A stretch of DNA of 64,000 bases from Streptomyces canus (GTDB taxonomy: Bacteria > Actinomycetota > Actinomycetes > Streptomycetales > Streptomycetaceae): contig NZ_JAUSWW010000001.1 in NCBI RefSeq assembly GCF_030815415.1, forward strand, positions 10,354,001 to 10,418,000, read 5' to 3'. The notes under the pieces were generated by a model. That model had not been told where the DNA came from. It was given only the letters and a program-made list of their open reading frames with translations, and did not search any database. Made by a program: the position numbers and the translations under genes. This document shows positions 1 to 7,890 of the stretch, piece after piece (the first letter of the stretch is position 1; every line of letters begins with the position of its first letter).

Positions 1-1
1 G

Positions 2-397
2 TTCCCCGGCAGCACGCTCGGCGACACGCTCCGGCCCGTGCCGGTGACGCTGCCCGACGGCAGCCAGGTCATGGACCTGTACATCGAACAGGCCAAGTTC
101 CACGAGCAGTTCGCCGCCGACGTCCCCGAGGAGACCACGGCCGTCATGGCGGCGACTCAGCGGCCGGTGGTCGAAGCCGCGCTGGCGGAGGGTGCGTCCG
201 CGCCCGCGTGGCGGGACATTGCCTCCTGGGTGCTGGTGGCGGACGGGGACCGGAACATCCCCCCGCAGGTACAGAGCTACATGGCCGAGCGTGCCGGGGC
301 GACCGTCATGAAGGTCTCCGCCTCCCACGCGGTCAGCGTCTCGCGCCCCGGTGACGTCGCCCGTCTGATCAACGAGGCGGCGCAGGCGACCGCCTGA
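2..397 (+). CDS. alpha/beta hydrolase, C-terminal part (5' end outside window)
   Basis: The frame is open from base 2 to the TGA at 395-397, so the gene begins before the window. The visible part ends in a pattern typical of alpha/beta-hydrolase C-termini: a strand plus acidic residue (SWVLVADGDRNIPP, supplying the catalytic Asp region) followed about 30 residues later by SASHAVSVSRP, where the His would be the catalytic base. Such enzymes (non-haem chloroperoxidase or esterase type) hydrolyse esters or related substrates in the cytoplasm. The nucleophile elbow lies outside the window, so the subfamily cannot be given. It converges on the OsmC gene across a strong shared terminator. Confidence 0.75.
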   Translation, partial: FPGSTLGDTLRPVPVTLPDGSQVMDLYIEQAKFHEQFAADVPEETTAVMAATQRPVVEAALAEGASAPAWRDIASWVLVADGDRNIPPQVQSYMAERAGATVMKVSASHAVSVSRPGDVARLINEAAQATA

Positions 398-419
398 GCG
401 TTTGGGCCCGCGCCTGACG

Positions 420-469
420 AACGCGGGGTGCGGGGTCCGGCTGTGAAGCCGGACCCCGCACCCCGCGTT
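420..469. terminator. bidirectional intrinsic-type terminator
   Basis: A perfect 21-bp inverted repeat (420-440 with 449-469) extends by two more pairs to 23 bp with a GTGA loop. It lies between the convergent hydrolase and OsmC genes. There is no clear U-tract, as is common in actinomycetes. Confidence 0.85.
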
Positions 470-488
470 CTTGTGTGGGCCTGACGCG

Positions 489-894
489 TCACGGCAGCGG
501 TGCGGGCTCCGCGAGCAGCGTGGGCACGGTGATGATCGTGACGTCCTTGGTCAGCAGCCGATGGACGGGACAGCGTCCCGCGACCGCGAGGAGCTGGTCC
601 CGCTGCGCGGGGGTCAACTCCCCGACCAGCCCGATGTTCTTGACCACCTGCCCCTGTGCGCCGAAGCGGACCGCGACGTCCACCCGGTCCAGCGGCCATT
701 CGTGGCGCTGCGCGTAGGCCCGCACCGCCATGGAGGTGCACGCTCCGAGCGCGGCCAGGAGGAGTTCGCCCGGCGTGGGGCCGGTGTCGGTGCCGACGGG
801 CTCCGGCTCGTCGGCTGTCAGGCGGTGTGTAACCGATCGCCACGGAGCGCGCGAGCTGTTTTCCTTCGGCCACGGTAACGATGCGCGTGTTCAT
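489..894 (-). pseudogene. OsmC-family peroxidase, split by a single-base frameshift
   Basis: The N-terminal frame starts at ATG 892-894 (MNTRIVTVAEGKQLARSVAI) after a plausible SD (GAGAGG) and loses homology at about 825-832. The OsmC signature then continues in another frame: HRLTADEPEP, then PGELLLAALGACTSMAVRAYA, to the TGA at 489-491. From start to stop there are 406 bases, one more than 135 codons, so one extra base explains the break. OsmC/Ohr proteins reduce organic hydroperoxides with two Cys; only the ACTS cysteine is recognisable here and the second expected position is not evident. It may be a real pseudogene or a sequencing error. It follows the SDR gene on the same strand. Confidence 0.8.
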
Positions 895-1012
895 GCTTGC
901 CTCTCGCCTTGGTACGGGCAGAGGCACGACCTGTGCCTCCCGAAGCTCAGACCGTGCGGGGCGCCCGACTGTGACGGCCGACGTGCCCGTACCCGGCTGC
1001 AAGCGGGGGGTA

Positions 1013-1034
1013 CGGGGCGGCGGTTGCCGCCCCG
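1013..1034 (-). terminator. terminator of the SDR gene
   Basis: A 9-bp perfect GC stem (1013-1021 with 1026-1034) with a GGTT loop lies 8 bases past the stop codon of the minus-strand SDR gene. Confidence 0.65.
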
Positions 1035-1041
1035 CGGGTGA

Positions 1042-1779
1042 TCAGCGGGTCTGGTCGGTGGGGCGTACGAGGATCTCGTTGACCGCGACGTGGTCGGGCT
1101 GTGTGACGGCGTAGACCACCGCGGCCGCGATGTCCTCCGGCTGAAGGGTCCGCATCGACTCGGCCATGGTCTTGACCGCGGCACGCCTGGTGGGGTCGGT
1201 GATGTGGTCGGCCAACTCGGTCGAGACGAAGCCCGGCTCCACGAGGACGACACGGACCCCCTGCTCGGTCACCTCTTGGCGCAGCGCCTCGGCGAAGGCG
1301 TTGACGCCGAACTTGGTGGCGGAGTAGACCGCGGCGCCGGCCGAGGAGATACGGCCCGAGGTGGAGGAGATCTGGACCACCGCGCCGCGGGAGCGCAGCA
1401 GGTGGGGCAGCGCGGCGTGCACCGTGTACATGGAGCCCAGCAGGTTGGTCTCCACCATGCGGGTCCATTCCGCGGGGTCCGCGTCCAGGACGGCGCCGGT
1501 GAGCATGATGCCGGCGTTGTTCACGACGATGTCGAGGGTGCCGAAGCGTTCGACGGTCCGCTCGACGGCCTTGCGTACCGACTCGGGGTCGCTGACGTCC
1601 ATGTTCAGGACGAGCATCTCCCCGGGCGCTTCCTGCGCCAGTGCTTCGAGCCGGTCGGTCCTGCGGCCACCGATGGCCACGGTGGCCCCCGCCTTGGACA
1701 GCGCCAGTGCGGTCGCCCTGCCGATGCCGGACGAGGCGCCGGTGACGAGGACGACCTTGGGGTCGAGAACGGAAGTCAT
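1042..1779 (-). CDS. short-chain dehydrogenase/reductase (classical SDR)
   Basis: A 245-residue Rossmann-fold oxidoreductase, normal for classical SDRs. It has the cofactor motif TGASSGIG near residue 12, the NNAG motif, an active-site Ser (QISSTSGR), the YSATK Tyr/Lys pair, and PGFVSTELADH after the last strand. GGRRTDR after beta-2 favours NADP(H). The start at 1777-1779 is chosen because GGAG lies 6 bases upstream; an in-frame upstream ATG would add 14 residues without homology. It is divergent from a TetR-type regulator that probably controls it. The substrate is unknown. Confidence 0.9.
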   Translation of the reverse strand: MTSVLDPKVVLVTGASSGIGRATALALSKAGATVAIGGRRTDRLEALAQEAPGEMLVLNMDVSDPESVRKAVERTVERFGTLDIVVNNAGIMLTGAVLDADPAEWTRMVETNLLGSMYTVHAALPHLLRSRGAVVQISSTSGRISSAGAAVYSATKFGVNAFAEALRQEVTEQGVRVVLVEPGFVSTELADHITDPTRRAAVKTMAESMRTLQPEDIAAAVVYAVTQPDHVAVNEILVRPTDQTR

Positions 1780-1859
1780 GTCATCTCCGAAAGAGGTGGT
1801 GGGGTGGGGCGGGCAGGCCATGTCGTGTGCGAGGACAGGACACGGCGGCCCGAGAAGGT

Positions 1860-1950
1860 GACCAAGGGGTCATGTTGTGCCAGGGTAACACTGAGAGTGA
1901 CCTGTGAGTCATGTTCGGTGTTAATGTTGTGACACGTAGTGGGAGGCGTC
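1860..1950. promoter_or_regulatory. divergent SDR/TetR promoter region with three direct repeats
   Basis: The space between the SDR and TetR genes carries three copies of an ATGTTSKG octamer at 1872-1879, 1911-1918 and 1924-1931. It is a plausible operator region for the adjacent TetR protein. A TGTCACA heptamer (minus strand, 1928-1934) is present but lacks the paired GGTC at the correct spacing. The SD of the TetR gene is GGGAGG at 1941-1946. Confidence 0.35.
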
Positions 1951-2607
1951 ATGACTGGGAGAACAGCGGCAGTGCAGGCCAGGGCCGACAGCGTGCGCAA
2001 TCGGTGGCTGCTCCTGCGAGCGGCCACTGAGGCCTTCGCCGAATGCGGGGTGGAGGTGTCGATGCACACGATCGCGCAGCGGGCCGGCGTCGCCAAGGGC
2101 ACGGTGTTCCGGCACTTCCCGACGAAGGACGACCTTCTCGCGGCGATCATGATACAGCTGCTCGACCGGCTGCTCGAGACGGCGGACCGGCTCCTGCGCG
2201 CCGACGACGCCGGCCATGCGCTGAAGGACTTCATGGCACACGGAATCAGCCTGCTCGCCGCCGACCGCGCGTTCTGCGACGTCATCGGCCGGCCCTCGCT
2301 GCAGCACGCGGACGTACGCGAGGCGATCGACCGGCTCTGCGACACGGTCGAGGACCTCACCGCCCGGGCCAGAGAACAAGGAGCCGTCCGCGGTGACATC
2401 ACCGGAACCGACATCGTGCTGCTCCTCGGCGGCATCCACCAGACGGCCCAGCCGCTCTTGGACCGCGAACCGCGGGCGTGGGAACGCTTCCTGGAGATCG
2501 CGTTCGACGGACTGCGGGCCCGTGACCGCGCGACCCTGCCCCATCCGCCCCCTGCCCGGCTGCGGATGGCGGACCCGTCGGGAGTCTCTGCACCGACGGG
2601 GAAGTGA
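1951..2607 (+). CDS. TetR/AcrR-family transcriptional regulator
   Basis: A 218-residue one-component repressor. The N-terminal HTH (about residues 15-60) has the typical TetR run: AATEAFAECGVEVSMHTIAQ, then AGVAKGTVFRHFPTKDDL. The C-terminal half is the variable ligand-binding and dimerisation domain. ATG 1951 is preceded by GGGAGG at 5-base spacing; the upstream in-frame ATG lacks this. Divergence from the SDR gene suggests it represses that gene and itself from the shared intergenic region. The ligand is unknown. Confidence 0.9.
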   Translation: MTGRTAAVQARADSVRNRWLLLRAATEAFAECGVEVSMHTIAQRAGVAKGTVFRHFPTKDDLLAAIMIQLLDRLLETADRLLRADDAGHALKDFMAHGISLLAADRAFCDVIGRPSLQHADVREAIDRLCDTVEDLTARAREQGAVRGDITGTDIVLLLGGIHQTAQPLLDREPRAWERFLEIAFDGLRARDRATLPHPPPARLRMADPSGVSAPTGK

Positions 2608-2767
2608 CACTAAGTGGCACATCATCGATGTGTTGTGAAATCATGCCGCAGCTTCTGTCTCGATCAGGCCGGCCGACCAGCCGGGCACGGACGGGGGCGG
2701 GTAACGTCTGAGTCATGCCGTCGCGGCGGCTGCGGCTCCGGACTCTCGTCGGCGTGGGGGTCGCTCC

Positions 2768-3490
2768 ATGGATCATGTCGTTGGCGCGGTACCGCTCGCC
2801 GAGTCGCTCGACGAACGGCGGCACCTGCTGGACGTCGCCTGCCGCGCGCTCGGCAGCCGCGTCGCGGCCGAACGCGTCGTCGACGAGGCCTACCGGCGGT
2901 GGTACCGCCTCACCGATCCGGAGCGGGTCCGGATGCCGTCCCCCCGCGTCTGGCTCACCCAGGTCGTGGACGAGGCGTGTCTGACGCGACCGGCGCCGGT
3001 CCGGCCCGGCGGGCAGGAGCGGGAGATCCAGGCCCTGCGGGCGTTGTGCGGTGAGGACGTGGAACCGGTCGAGCGGGCCCGGTTGAGTGTGGGTGCGCGG
3101 CGTGTGCGGTCCGTGTCGGCGCGTCGCGAGCATGAGATCACCGTTGCCGTGCGGCAGGCGTGCAGCGATCAGGACGGCCCCCGACTGCGGTCGCTGCTGG
3201 CCCCCGACGCGACGGCCTTCTTCGACAGCGGCGGCAAGATCCGGGCGCTGACCCGGCCCGTCCGCGGCGACGAGCAGGTCGCCCGCAGCCTGCTGGTCCT
3301 GCTGGCCGGACAGCGGCGCGTGACCCTGTGCACCGGATCGGTCAACGGGCGCACCGGCCTCGTCGCCCGGTGCGACGACCAGGTCGCCGCGGTGCTGACC
3401 CTCGACATCGCGCACTCGCGGGTCCTGCAGGTCTGGGCGGTTCTCAACCCCGACAAGCTGCGTAGCTGGAACCGTTCCCTTCCCGGGTGA
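2768..3490 (+). CDS. degenerate ECF-sigma-like protein with SnoaL-like tail
   Basis: A 240-residue protein. Residues about 15-50 (LLDVACRALGSRVAAERVVD, then EAYRRWYRL) align by eye with the sigma2 helix that follows RLFGIAYRVLG in the neighbouring ECF sigma factor. The sigma4 DNA-binding region is missing. The C-terminal 115 residues resemble the SnoaL-like extension of ECF41 sigma factors (FFDSGGKIRA, then a terminal LNPDKL motif like those of the two intact paralogues). It may be a decayed sigma factor or a trimmed regulator. The last 47 bp overlap the convergent sigma gene. No TGTCACA-type element precedes it. Confidence 0.65.
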   Translation: MDHVVGAVPLAESLDERRHLLDVACRALGSRVAAERVVDEAYRRWYRLTDPERVRMPSPRVWLTQVVDEACLTRPAPVRPGGQEREIQALRALCGEDVEPVERARLSVGARRVRSVSARREHEITVAVRQACSDQDGPRLRSLLAPDATAFFDSGGKIRALTRPVRGDEQVARSLLVLLAGQRRVTLCTGSVNGRTGLVARCDDQVAAVLTLDIAHSRVLQVWAVLNPDKLRSWNRSLPG

Positions 3491-4448
3491 GCTCACGTGC
3501 CACGGCGTCCCCAGGACGCGCGGGCGGGGGCGCGCAGCCGGCGCGGGATCCGAGGAAGGCGGCGATCTTGTCTGGGGTGAACACCCACAGAACCCGGTGG
3601 ATCCCCCGCCGTGTGGCGGCGATGGTCATGAAGGTGGCGGGCTGGCCGTCCCGGTACAGCAGGACCCCGGCGCGCCCGTTGGCCTGCACGGGTGCGATCT
3701 CGACCGTCGGCCAGAAACGGGACGAGGCGGTCGACAGGTTCGCCACCCGGGCACGACCAACCACGGGCACGCGGGCCGCGCCGCGCAGCCCGTTGCCGTC
3801 GGACAAACTGACCGCGTCGGGCGTCAGGAGCGCTTCCAGCGAGGCGACGTCCCCTTCCTGGGCGGCCGCGACGAAAGCATCGAGCAGCCTGCGGTGCTCC
3901 TGGACGTCGACACTGTCCCGCTCGTCGTCGGTGAGGTGTTTGCGCGCCCTGCTCACGATCTTCCTGGCGTTGACCGGGGTGAGGCGCAGGATGGCCGCGA
4001 TCTCCGGGTAGCCGTACTCGAAGGCCTCCCTCAGCACGTACGCGGCCCGCTCGGTGGGTGTCAGCTTCTGCAGGACGAGGAGCAGGGCGAGTTCCAGGGC
4101 CTCGGCGCGTTCGGCGCCGGCCACCGGGTCGATGCTGGTGTCGATGGGTTCGGGCAGCCAGGGCCCGATGTAGGTCTCGCGGCGCACGCGGGCGGACTGC
4201 GCCACGTTGATGGCCAGCCTCGTCGTGGTGCTCGACAGGAACGCCGCGGGGCTGACCACCGCCGAACGGTCGGTCCGCTGCCAGCGCAGCCACGCCTCCT
4301 GCACGACGTCCTCGGCTTCCGTCGCGCTGCCCAGGACGCGATAGGCGATACCGAAGAGCCGGGGCCGCAGTTCCACGAAGGTGGTGACGGCCTCGGCGAG
4401 GTTCCTGTCCGCGGGGGGTGCCTCTGTGGGGGATGCCTCTGGATACAT
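3444..4448 (-). CDS. ECF41-type RNA polymerase sigma factor (SigJ-like), copy 1
   Basis: A 334-residue sigma factor. Sigma2 (about residues 25-90: FGIAYRVLGSATEAEDVVQE, AWLRWQ), the linker GPWLPEP, and sigma4 (about 125-180: KLTPTERAAYVLREAFEYGY, VSRARKHL) are followed by a SnoaL-like domain (about 190-310) with the SDGNGLRG and TPDKI motifs. In ECF41 members this C-terminal extension replaces an anti-sigma factor. A TGTCACA-16-GGTC element 90 bp upstream suggests autoregulation. ATG 4448 has GAGGG just upstream. The C-terminus extends about 25 residues past the conserved TPDKI motif and overlaps the convergent sigma-like gene. Role: directing polymerase to the redox genes around it (inferred). 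Confidence 0.88.
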   Translation of the reverse strand: MYPEASPTEAPPADRNLAEAVTTFVELRPRLFGIAYRVLGSATEAEDVVQEAWLRWQRTDRSAVVSPAAFLSSTTTRLAINVAQSARVRRETYIGPWLPEPIDTSIDPVAGAERAEALELALLLVLQKLTPTERAAYVLREAFEYGYPEIAAILRLTPVNARKIVSRARKHLTDDERDSVDVQEHRRLLDAFVAAAQEGDVASLEALLTPDAVSLSDGNGLRGAARVPVVGRARVANLSTASSRFWPTVEIAPVQANGRAGVLLYRDGQPATFMTIAATRRGIHRVLWVFTPDKIAAFLGSRAGCAPPPARPGDAVARELTREGNGSSYAACRG

Positions 4449-4536
4449 GTCCCTCTGACTCCATTCCTCCGGGGCCCGGGTTGTCGGAATGCGGCCACGA
4501 GGCGCTCACAGACCCGGCGATCGTCTCCCCCTCAAC

Positions 4537-4563
4537 GACCGAGGGACCAAGGACGCTGTGACA
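4537..4563 (-). promoter_or_regulatory. ECF41-type promoter element of sigma gene copy 1
   Basis: Read on the minus strand: TGTCACA (4563-4557), 16 nt, GGTC (4540-4537). An exact match to the element repeated through the region, 89 bp before the ATG. Confidence 0.8.
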
Positions 4564-4644
4564 GTGCCTTTGACGCTTTCTCATCGGGGCGGATGCGGAA
4601 TCGGCCCTGGGCGCCGGCTGATCTACGGCGCCGTACAAGAAATA

Positions 4645-4679
4645 GGCCTGTCGTTCCACGGTGTGTGGAACGACAGGCC
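4645..4679 (-). terminator. terminator of NmrA gene 1
   Basis: A perfect 15-bp stem (4645-4659 with 4665-4679) with a 5-nt loop, 14 bases past the NmrA stop codon. It separates that gene from the sigma promoter further downstream. Confidence 0.8.
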
Positions 4680-4692
4680 CATGAAGACGCGC

Positions 4693-5439
4693 CTACTGCT
4701 GCTGGGCGAGCCAGTCGACGAAACGGGTCTCGCCGATGCGGGCGTCCTGGCCGGGAAGCAGCGTGGTCTCCTGCAACTCGGCGCCGAAGTACGGCGCGTG
4801 CACGTCGGCGACGACCGTGCGAGGGTCGTTCTTGGCGGCCAGACCCTTGCGGATCAGCTCGTCCAGCTGGAAGGTGTCGGGACCGGCCACCTCGACCACA
4901 CCGTTGACCGGAGTCCCCACGGCGGTGCGGCCCACGGTGGCGGCGACGTCGTCCGAATAGACGGGCTGGATCTTCACCGGGGCCAGCTTGACGGTGTCAC
5001 CCTCGGTCGCCGACTCGGCGATGCCCTTCATGAACTCGAAGAACTGCGTGGCGTGCACGATCGACCACGGGATCCCGGAGGCCTTGATCAGTTCCTCCTG
5101 CGCCTGCTTGGCACGGAAGTAGCCGCTGTCCTGGAGTCGTTCCGTACCCACCACCGACAGGGCGACGTGGTGGGTGACACCGGCGTTCGCCTCCGCCTTG
5201 AGGAGGTTGGTGGTGGAGGTGCGGAAGAACTCCATGACGGCGTCGTCCGCGAAGGAGGGAGAGTTGGAGACGTCGATCACGACGGCCGCGCCCTCCAGCA
5301 CCTCGGCCAGGCCCTCGCCCGTCAGCGTGTTGACGCCGGTGTTCGGGGCGGCCGCCACCGCCTCGTGGCCGTGTTCGTTGAGCTTGCTGACGACCTTCGA
5401 GCCGATCAGTCCGGTGCCGCCGATCACTACGACCTTCAT
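4693..5439 (-). CDS. NmrA/SDR-a-type NAD(P)-binding epimerase-like protein, copy 1
   Basis: A 248-residue atypical SDR starting MKVVVIGGTGLIGSKVV, the GxxGxxG dinucleotide-binding loop. Later landmarks are VVIDVSNSPSF, HHVALSVVGTERLQ and SIVHATQFFEF, typical of the SCO-type NmrA/YesF group annotated as NAD-dependent epimerase or NAD(P)H-binding protein. The usual catalytic YxxxK is altered, so a sensor role or quinone reduction is possible. The start at 5439 matches the family N-terminus, with AAAGGA upstream. An ECF41-type element lies 48 bp upstream. It forms a module with the flavoprotein gene, repeated at 22.3-23.8 kb. Confidence 0.85.
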   Translation of the reverse strand: MKVVVIGGTGLIGSKVVSKLNEHGHEAVAAAPNTGVNTLTGEGLAEVLEGAAVVIDVSNSPSFADDAVMEFFRTSTTNLLKAEANAGVTHHVALSVVGTERLQDSGYFRAKQAQEELIKASGIPWSIVHATQFFEFMKGIAESATEGDTVKLAPVKIQPVYSDDVAATVGRTAVGTPVNGVVEVAGPDTFQLDELIRKGLAAKNDPRTVVADVHAPYFGAELQETTLLPGQDARIGETRFVDWLAQQQ

Positions 5440-5486
5440 GGGGACGTTCCTTTCACTCATTCTCATCTGCTGCCTGCACGAGGTAT

Positions 5487-5513
5487 GACCGGGAATTGAT
5501 CGGAGCTGTGACA
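5487..5513 (-). promoter_or_regulatory. ECF41-type promoter element of NmrA gene 1
   Basis: TGTCACA (5513-5507 on the minus strand), 16 nt, GGTC (5490-5487), exact match. It lies in the gap between the flavoprotein and NmrA genes, so NmrA has its own start of transcription. Confidence 0.8.
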
Positions 5514-5557
5514 CCTTTCTTGAAATGCCGGAAATCTTCTCCCGGGCAGGGTGATTC

Positions 5558-7300
5558 CTATTCGACGAGCTTTCCGTCCGCCGAGACGTCCTCCATCAGG
5601 GCCGCGATCTCGTCGGGGACAGGGCTGATGGGCTCGCGGGTGATGCCGTCGGTCGGGGACCAGACGAGGTTCACCTGCAGCACGGGATCCATGTCGGGGT
5701 AGTCGCTGCGGTTGTGGCATCCGCGCGTCTCGCGCCGCTCCAGCGCCGCTTCCAGTGTGGCTCTCGCCGCCAGTGCCGAGGACTTGAGGTCGAAGGCGTG
5801 GGCGAGGTCCTGGAAGCCCGCGATGTCCGGATGGACGCCGACGTTCTCCATGCGCTTCTCGATGGCGTCCAGCTCCGCCAGCCCGGTGCGCAGCCCCTCC
5901 TCGTCGCGGACCACGCCCGCGTACTCGGTCATGGTGTTGCGGATCGCGCGCTGCAGGGCGCGCACGTTCTCAGGTCCGTCCGCGGCGAGCAGGTCGTCGA
6001 CCTCCGCACGCGCCTGGGCCACTGCGGCGGCCGAGCGCGGCTGCGCGGTCAGGGACTCCGAGTAGGCGGCGGCCGCCTGTCCGGTAATGCGGCCGTACAC
6101 GAGCAGCTCGATGAGGCTGTTGCCGCCGAGCCGGTTGGCGCCGTGCAGTCCGCTGGAGGCCTCACCGATGGCGTACAGGCCCCGCACGTCCGTGCTGTGG
6201 TCATCGGGGCGGACCCACACACCGCCCATCGAGTAGTGCGCGGTGGGCGCGACCTCGATGGGATCCCGGGTGATGTCCAGCATCTGCAGGTCCAGCAGTG
6301 TCTGGTAGACGCGGGGAAGCCGGTTCATGATGGTCTGCCGGGGCAGGTGGGAGACGTCGAGCCACACCCCGCCGTTGGGCGTGCCGCGGCCTTCCTTGAT
6401 CTCGGTGTAGGAGGCGAGGGCGACCCGATCGCGTGTGGACAGCTCCATGCGTACCGGGTCGTAGCGGTTCATGTACCGCTCGCCGAGCGCGTTGCGCAGG
6501 GTGCCGCCTTCGCCTCGGGCTGCCTCGCTCACCAGGGTCCCGGCCGCATTCTCCGGCTCGATGATGCCGGAGGGGTGGAACTGGACGAGTTCCGGGTCGC
6601 GCAGCCGGGCTCCGGCCTCCGCGGCCAGCCGGAAGGAGTCACCGGTGTTCTCGTCGCGCCGTGAGGAGGTACGCCGCCAGATCCGGGTGTGGCCGCCGGC
6701 CGCGAGGATGACGGCGTCCGCGTGCACGAGGTAGCGCCTGCCGTCGGCAAGACCGAAGCCGTAGGCGCCGAAGACGGCGCCGTCGTGGACCAGGAGACGG
6801 GTGATGTAGACGTTGTCGAGTACCGGTATGTCGAGCTGGTTCGCGCGTCGGATGAGCGTGCGCTGGATTTCCAGGCCCGTGTAGTCGCCCGCGAAGGCGG
6901 TGCGGCGGAACTTGTGGGCGCCGAAGAAGCGCTGGGAGATCCGGCCGTCCTCCTCCCGGGCGAAGGCCATGCCGTAGCGTTCCAGGTCGTCGATGCCGAG
7001 GGCGGCTCCCCGGGTGACGATCTCGGCGGTGCGGGGGTCGCCGAGGAGGTAGCTCTCCTTGAGGGTGTCGGCGGCGTGCTGCTGCCAGGTGTCCTCGGAG
7101 TCCATCGTGGCCAGGGCCGCATTGATCCCGCCGGCGGCGAGAGAGGTGTGGGTGTCCTCCTTGGGGCGCTTGCCGACTGCGAGGACATCGACGCCGGCCT
7201 CGGCCAGCTCGATGGCCGCGCGCAGGCCCGCTCCGCCGGTGCCGATCACCAGCACTGTGGTGGAAAGACGTTGTTCGGTGGCAACCACGATTGCTCCCAT
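5558..7300 (-). CDS. fumarate reductase/succinate dehydrogenase-like FAD flavoprotein
   Basis: A 580-residue member of the SdhA/FrdA/L-aspartate oxidase family. It has the dinucleotide fold at the N-terminus (VLVIGTGGAGLRAAIELAEA), SLAAGGINAAL, the conserved FHPSGI active-site segment, AARGEGGTLRN, a capping and FAD region (HYSMGGVWV), GLHGANRLGGNSL, and the C-terminal helical domain. It probably oxidises or reduces a small dicarboxylate-like or unsaturated substrate; no Sdh B, C or D subunits are adjacent. The divergent 7Fe ferredoxin is a likely electron partner. GTG 7288, preceded by GGGAG, is a credible alternative start because the listed ATG lies only about 24 bp below the promoter element. 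Confidence 0.88.
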   Translation of the reverse strand: MGAIVVATEQRLSTTVLVIGTGGAGLRAAIELAEAGVDVLAVGKRPKEDTHTSLAAGGINAALATMDSEDTWQQHAADTLKESYLLGDPRTAEIVTRGAALGIDDLERYGMAFAREEDGRISQRFFGAHKFRRTAFAGDYTGLEIQRTLIRRANQLDIPVLDNVYITRLLVHDGAVFGAYGFGLADGRRYLVHADAVILAAGGHTRIWRRTSSRRDENTGDSFRLAAEAGARLRDPELVQFHPSGIIEPENAAGTLVSEAARGEGGTLRNALGERYMNRYDPVRMELSTRDRVALASYTEIKEGRGTPNGGVWLDVSHLPRQTIMNRLPRVYQTLLDLQMLDITRDPIEVAPTAHYSMGGVWVRPDDHSTDVRGLYAIGEASSGLHGANRLGGNSLIELLVYGRITGQAAAAYSESLTAQPRSAAAVAQARAEVDDLLAADGPENVRALQRAIRNTMTEYAGVVRDEEGLRTGLAELDAIEKRMENVGVHPDIAGFQDLAHAFDLKSSALAARATLEAALERRETRGCHNRSDYPDMDPVLQVNLVWSPTDGITREPISPVPDEIAALMEDVSADGKLVE

Positions 7301-7323
7301 CGCTCGGGGTGGTCACCTGCTAC

Positions 7324-7350
7324 GACCAGGTGGAGTGGCGATTTGTGACA
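7324..7350 (-). promoter_or_regulatory. ECF41-type promoter element of the flavoprotein gene
   Basis: TGTCACA (7350-7344, minus strand), 16 nt, GGTC (7327-7324), exact match. A plus-strand element for the ferredoxin gene lies 29 bp away, giving back-to-back promoters. Confidence 0.8.
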
Positions 7351-7378
7351 CCGCCGCCCTGGCCCGGGCCCGTGTCGG

Positions 7379-7405
7379 TGTAACACCGCGGCGGCCGGGC
7401 CGGTC
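7379..7405 (+). promoter_or_regulatory. ECF41-type promoter element (one mismatch) of the ferredoxin gene
   Basis: TGTAACA (7379-7385), 16 nt, GGTC (7402-7405). It differs from the repeated element at one position and lies 75 bp before the ferredoxin start. Confidence 0.65.
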
Positions 7406-7479
7406 ATAGCGCACACCGGCGGGGCGCACGAAGGCCGTGCGATCCGCAACCGCCGGCCGGCGAAGGGGAGGTGGGGACG

Positions 7480-7854
7480 ATGACCTACGTCATCGCGGAG
7501 CCGTGCGTCGACGTCAAGGACCGGGCGTGTGTGATCGAGTGCCCAGTCGACTGCATCTACGAGGGCGAGCGCACGCTGTACATCAACCCCTGGGAGTGCG
7601 TCGACTGCCACGCCTGCGAGCCGGTCTGCCCGGTTGAGGCCGTCTTCCACGAGGACGACCTGCCGGCACAGTGGGCGCAGTACCGGTCCGTGAACTCCGA
7701 GTACTTCCGCGACGCGCCGAGGGAGGGCACCGGGCGGGCCGACCATCGTGTGGTCGCGGCCCTGCCCCCGCAGCACGCGGTCAAGAACGACCTGTCCGGA
7801 TTCGCCGCCCGCAAGGAGGAGGCCGTCGACGCCGACCTGTGGTTCCCGTGGTGA
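7480..7854 (+). CDS. 7Fe ferredoxin ([3Fe-4S][4Fe-4S])
   Basis: A 124-residue soluble electron carrier. The N-terminal pattern CVDVKDRACVIECPVDC is the [3Fe-4S]/[4Fe-4S] arrangement of actinobacterial FdxA-type ferredoxins, and CVDCHACEPVCPVEA gives the second CxxCxxCxxxCP set. The remaining half is the usual long FdxA tail. ATG 7480 follows GGGGAGG by a short spacer. Divergent from the flavoprotein gene and preceded by a near-match ECF41 element, it probably supplies or removes electrons for that enzyme (inference). Confidence 0.92.
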   Translation: MTYVIAEPCVDVKDRACVIECPVDCIYEGERTLYINPWECVDCHACEPVCPVEAVFHEDDLPAQWAQYRSVNSEYFRDAPREGTGRADHRVVAALPPQHAVKNDLSGFAARKEEAVDADLWFPW

Positions 7855-7890
7855 ACCGCCCGGGCCCGGTGCGTGCGGCGGACCGGCGGG

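Noticed and set aside
1928..1934. TGTCACA heptamer (minus strand) before the SDR gene
   Set aside because: At 16-nt spacing the partner is TGAC, not GGTC, and the distance to the SDR start is about 130 bp. Not counted as an ECF41-type element.
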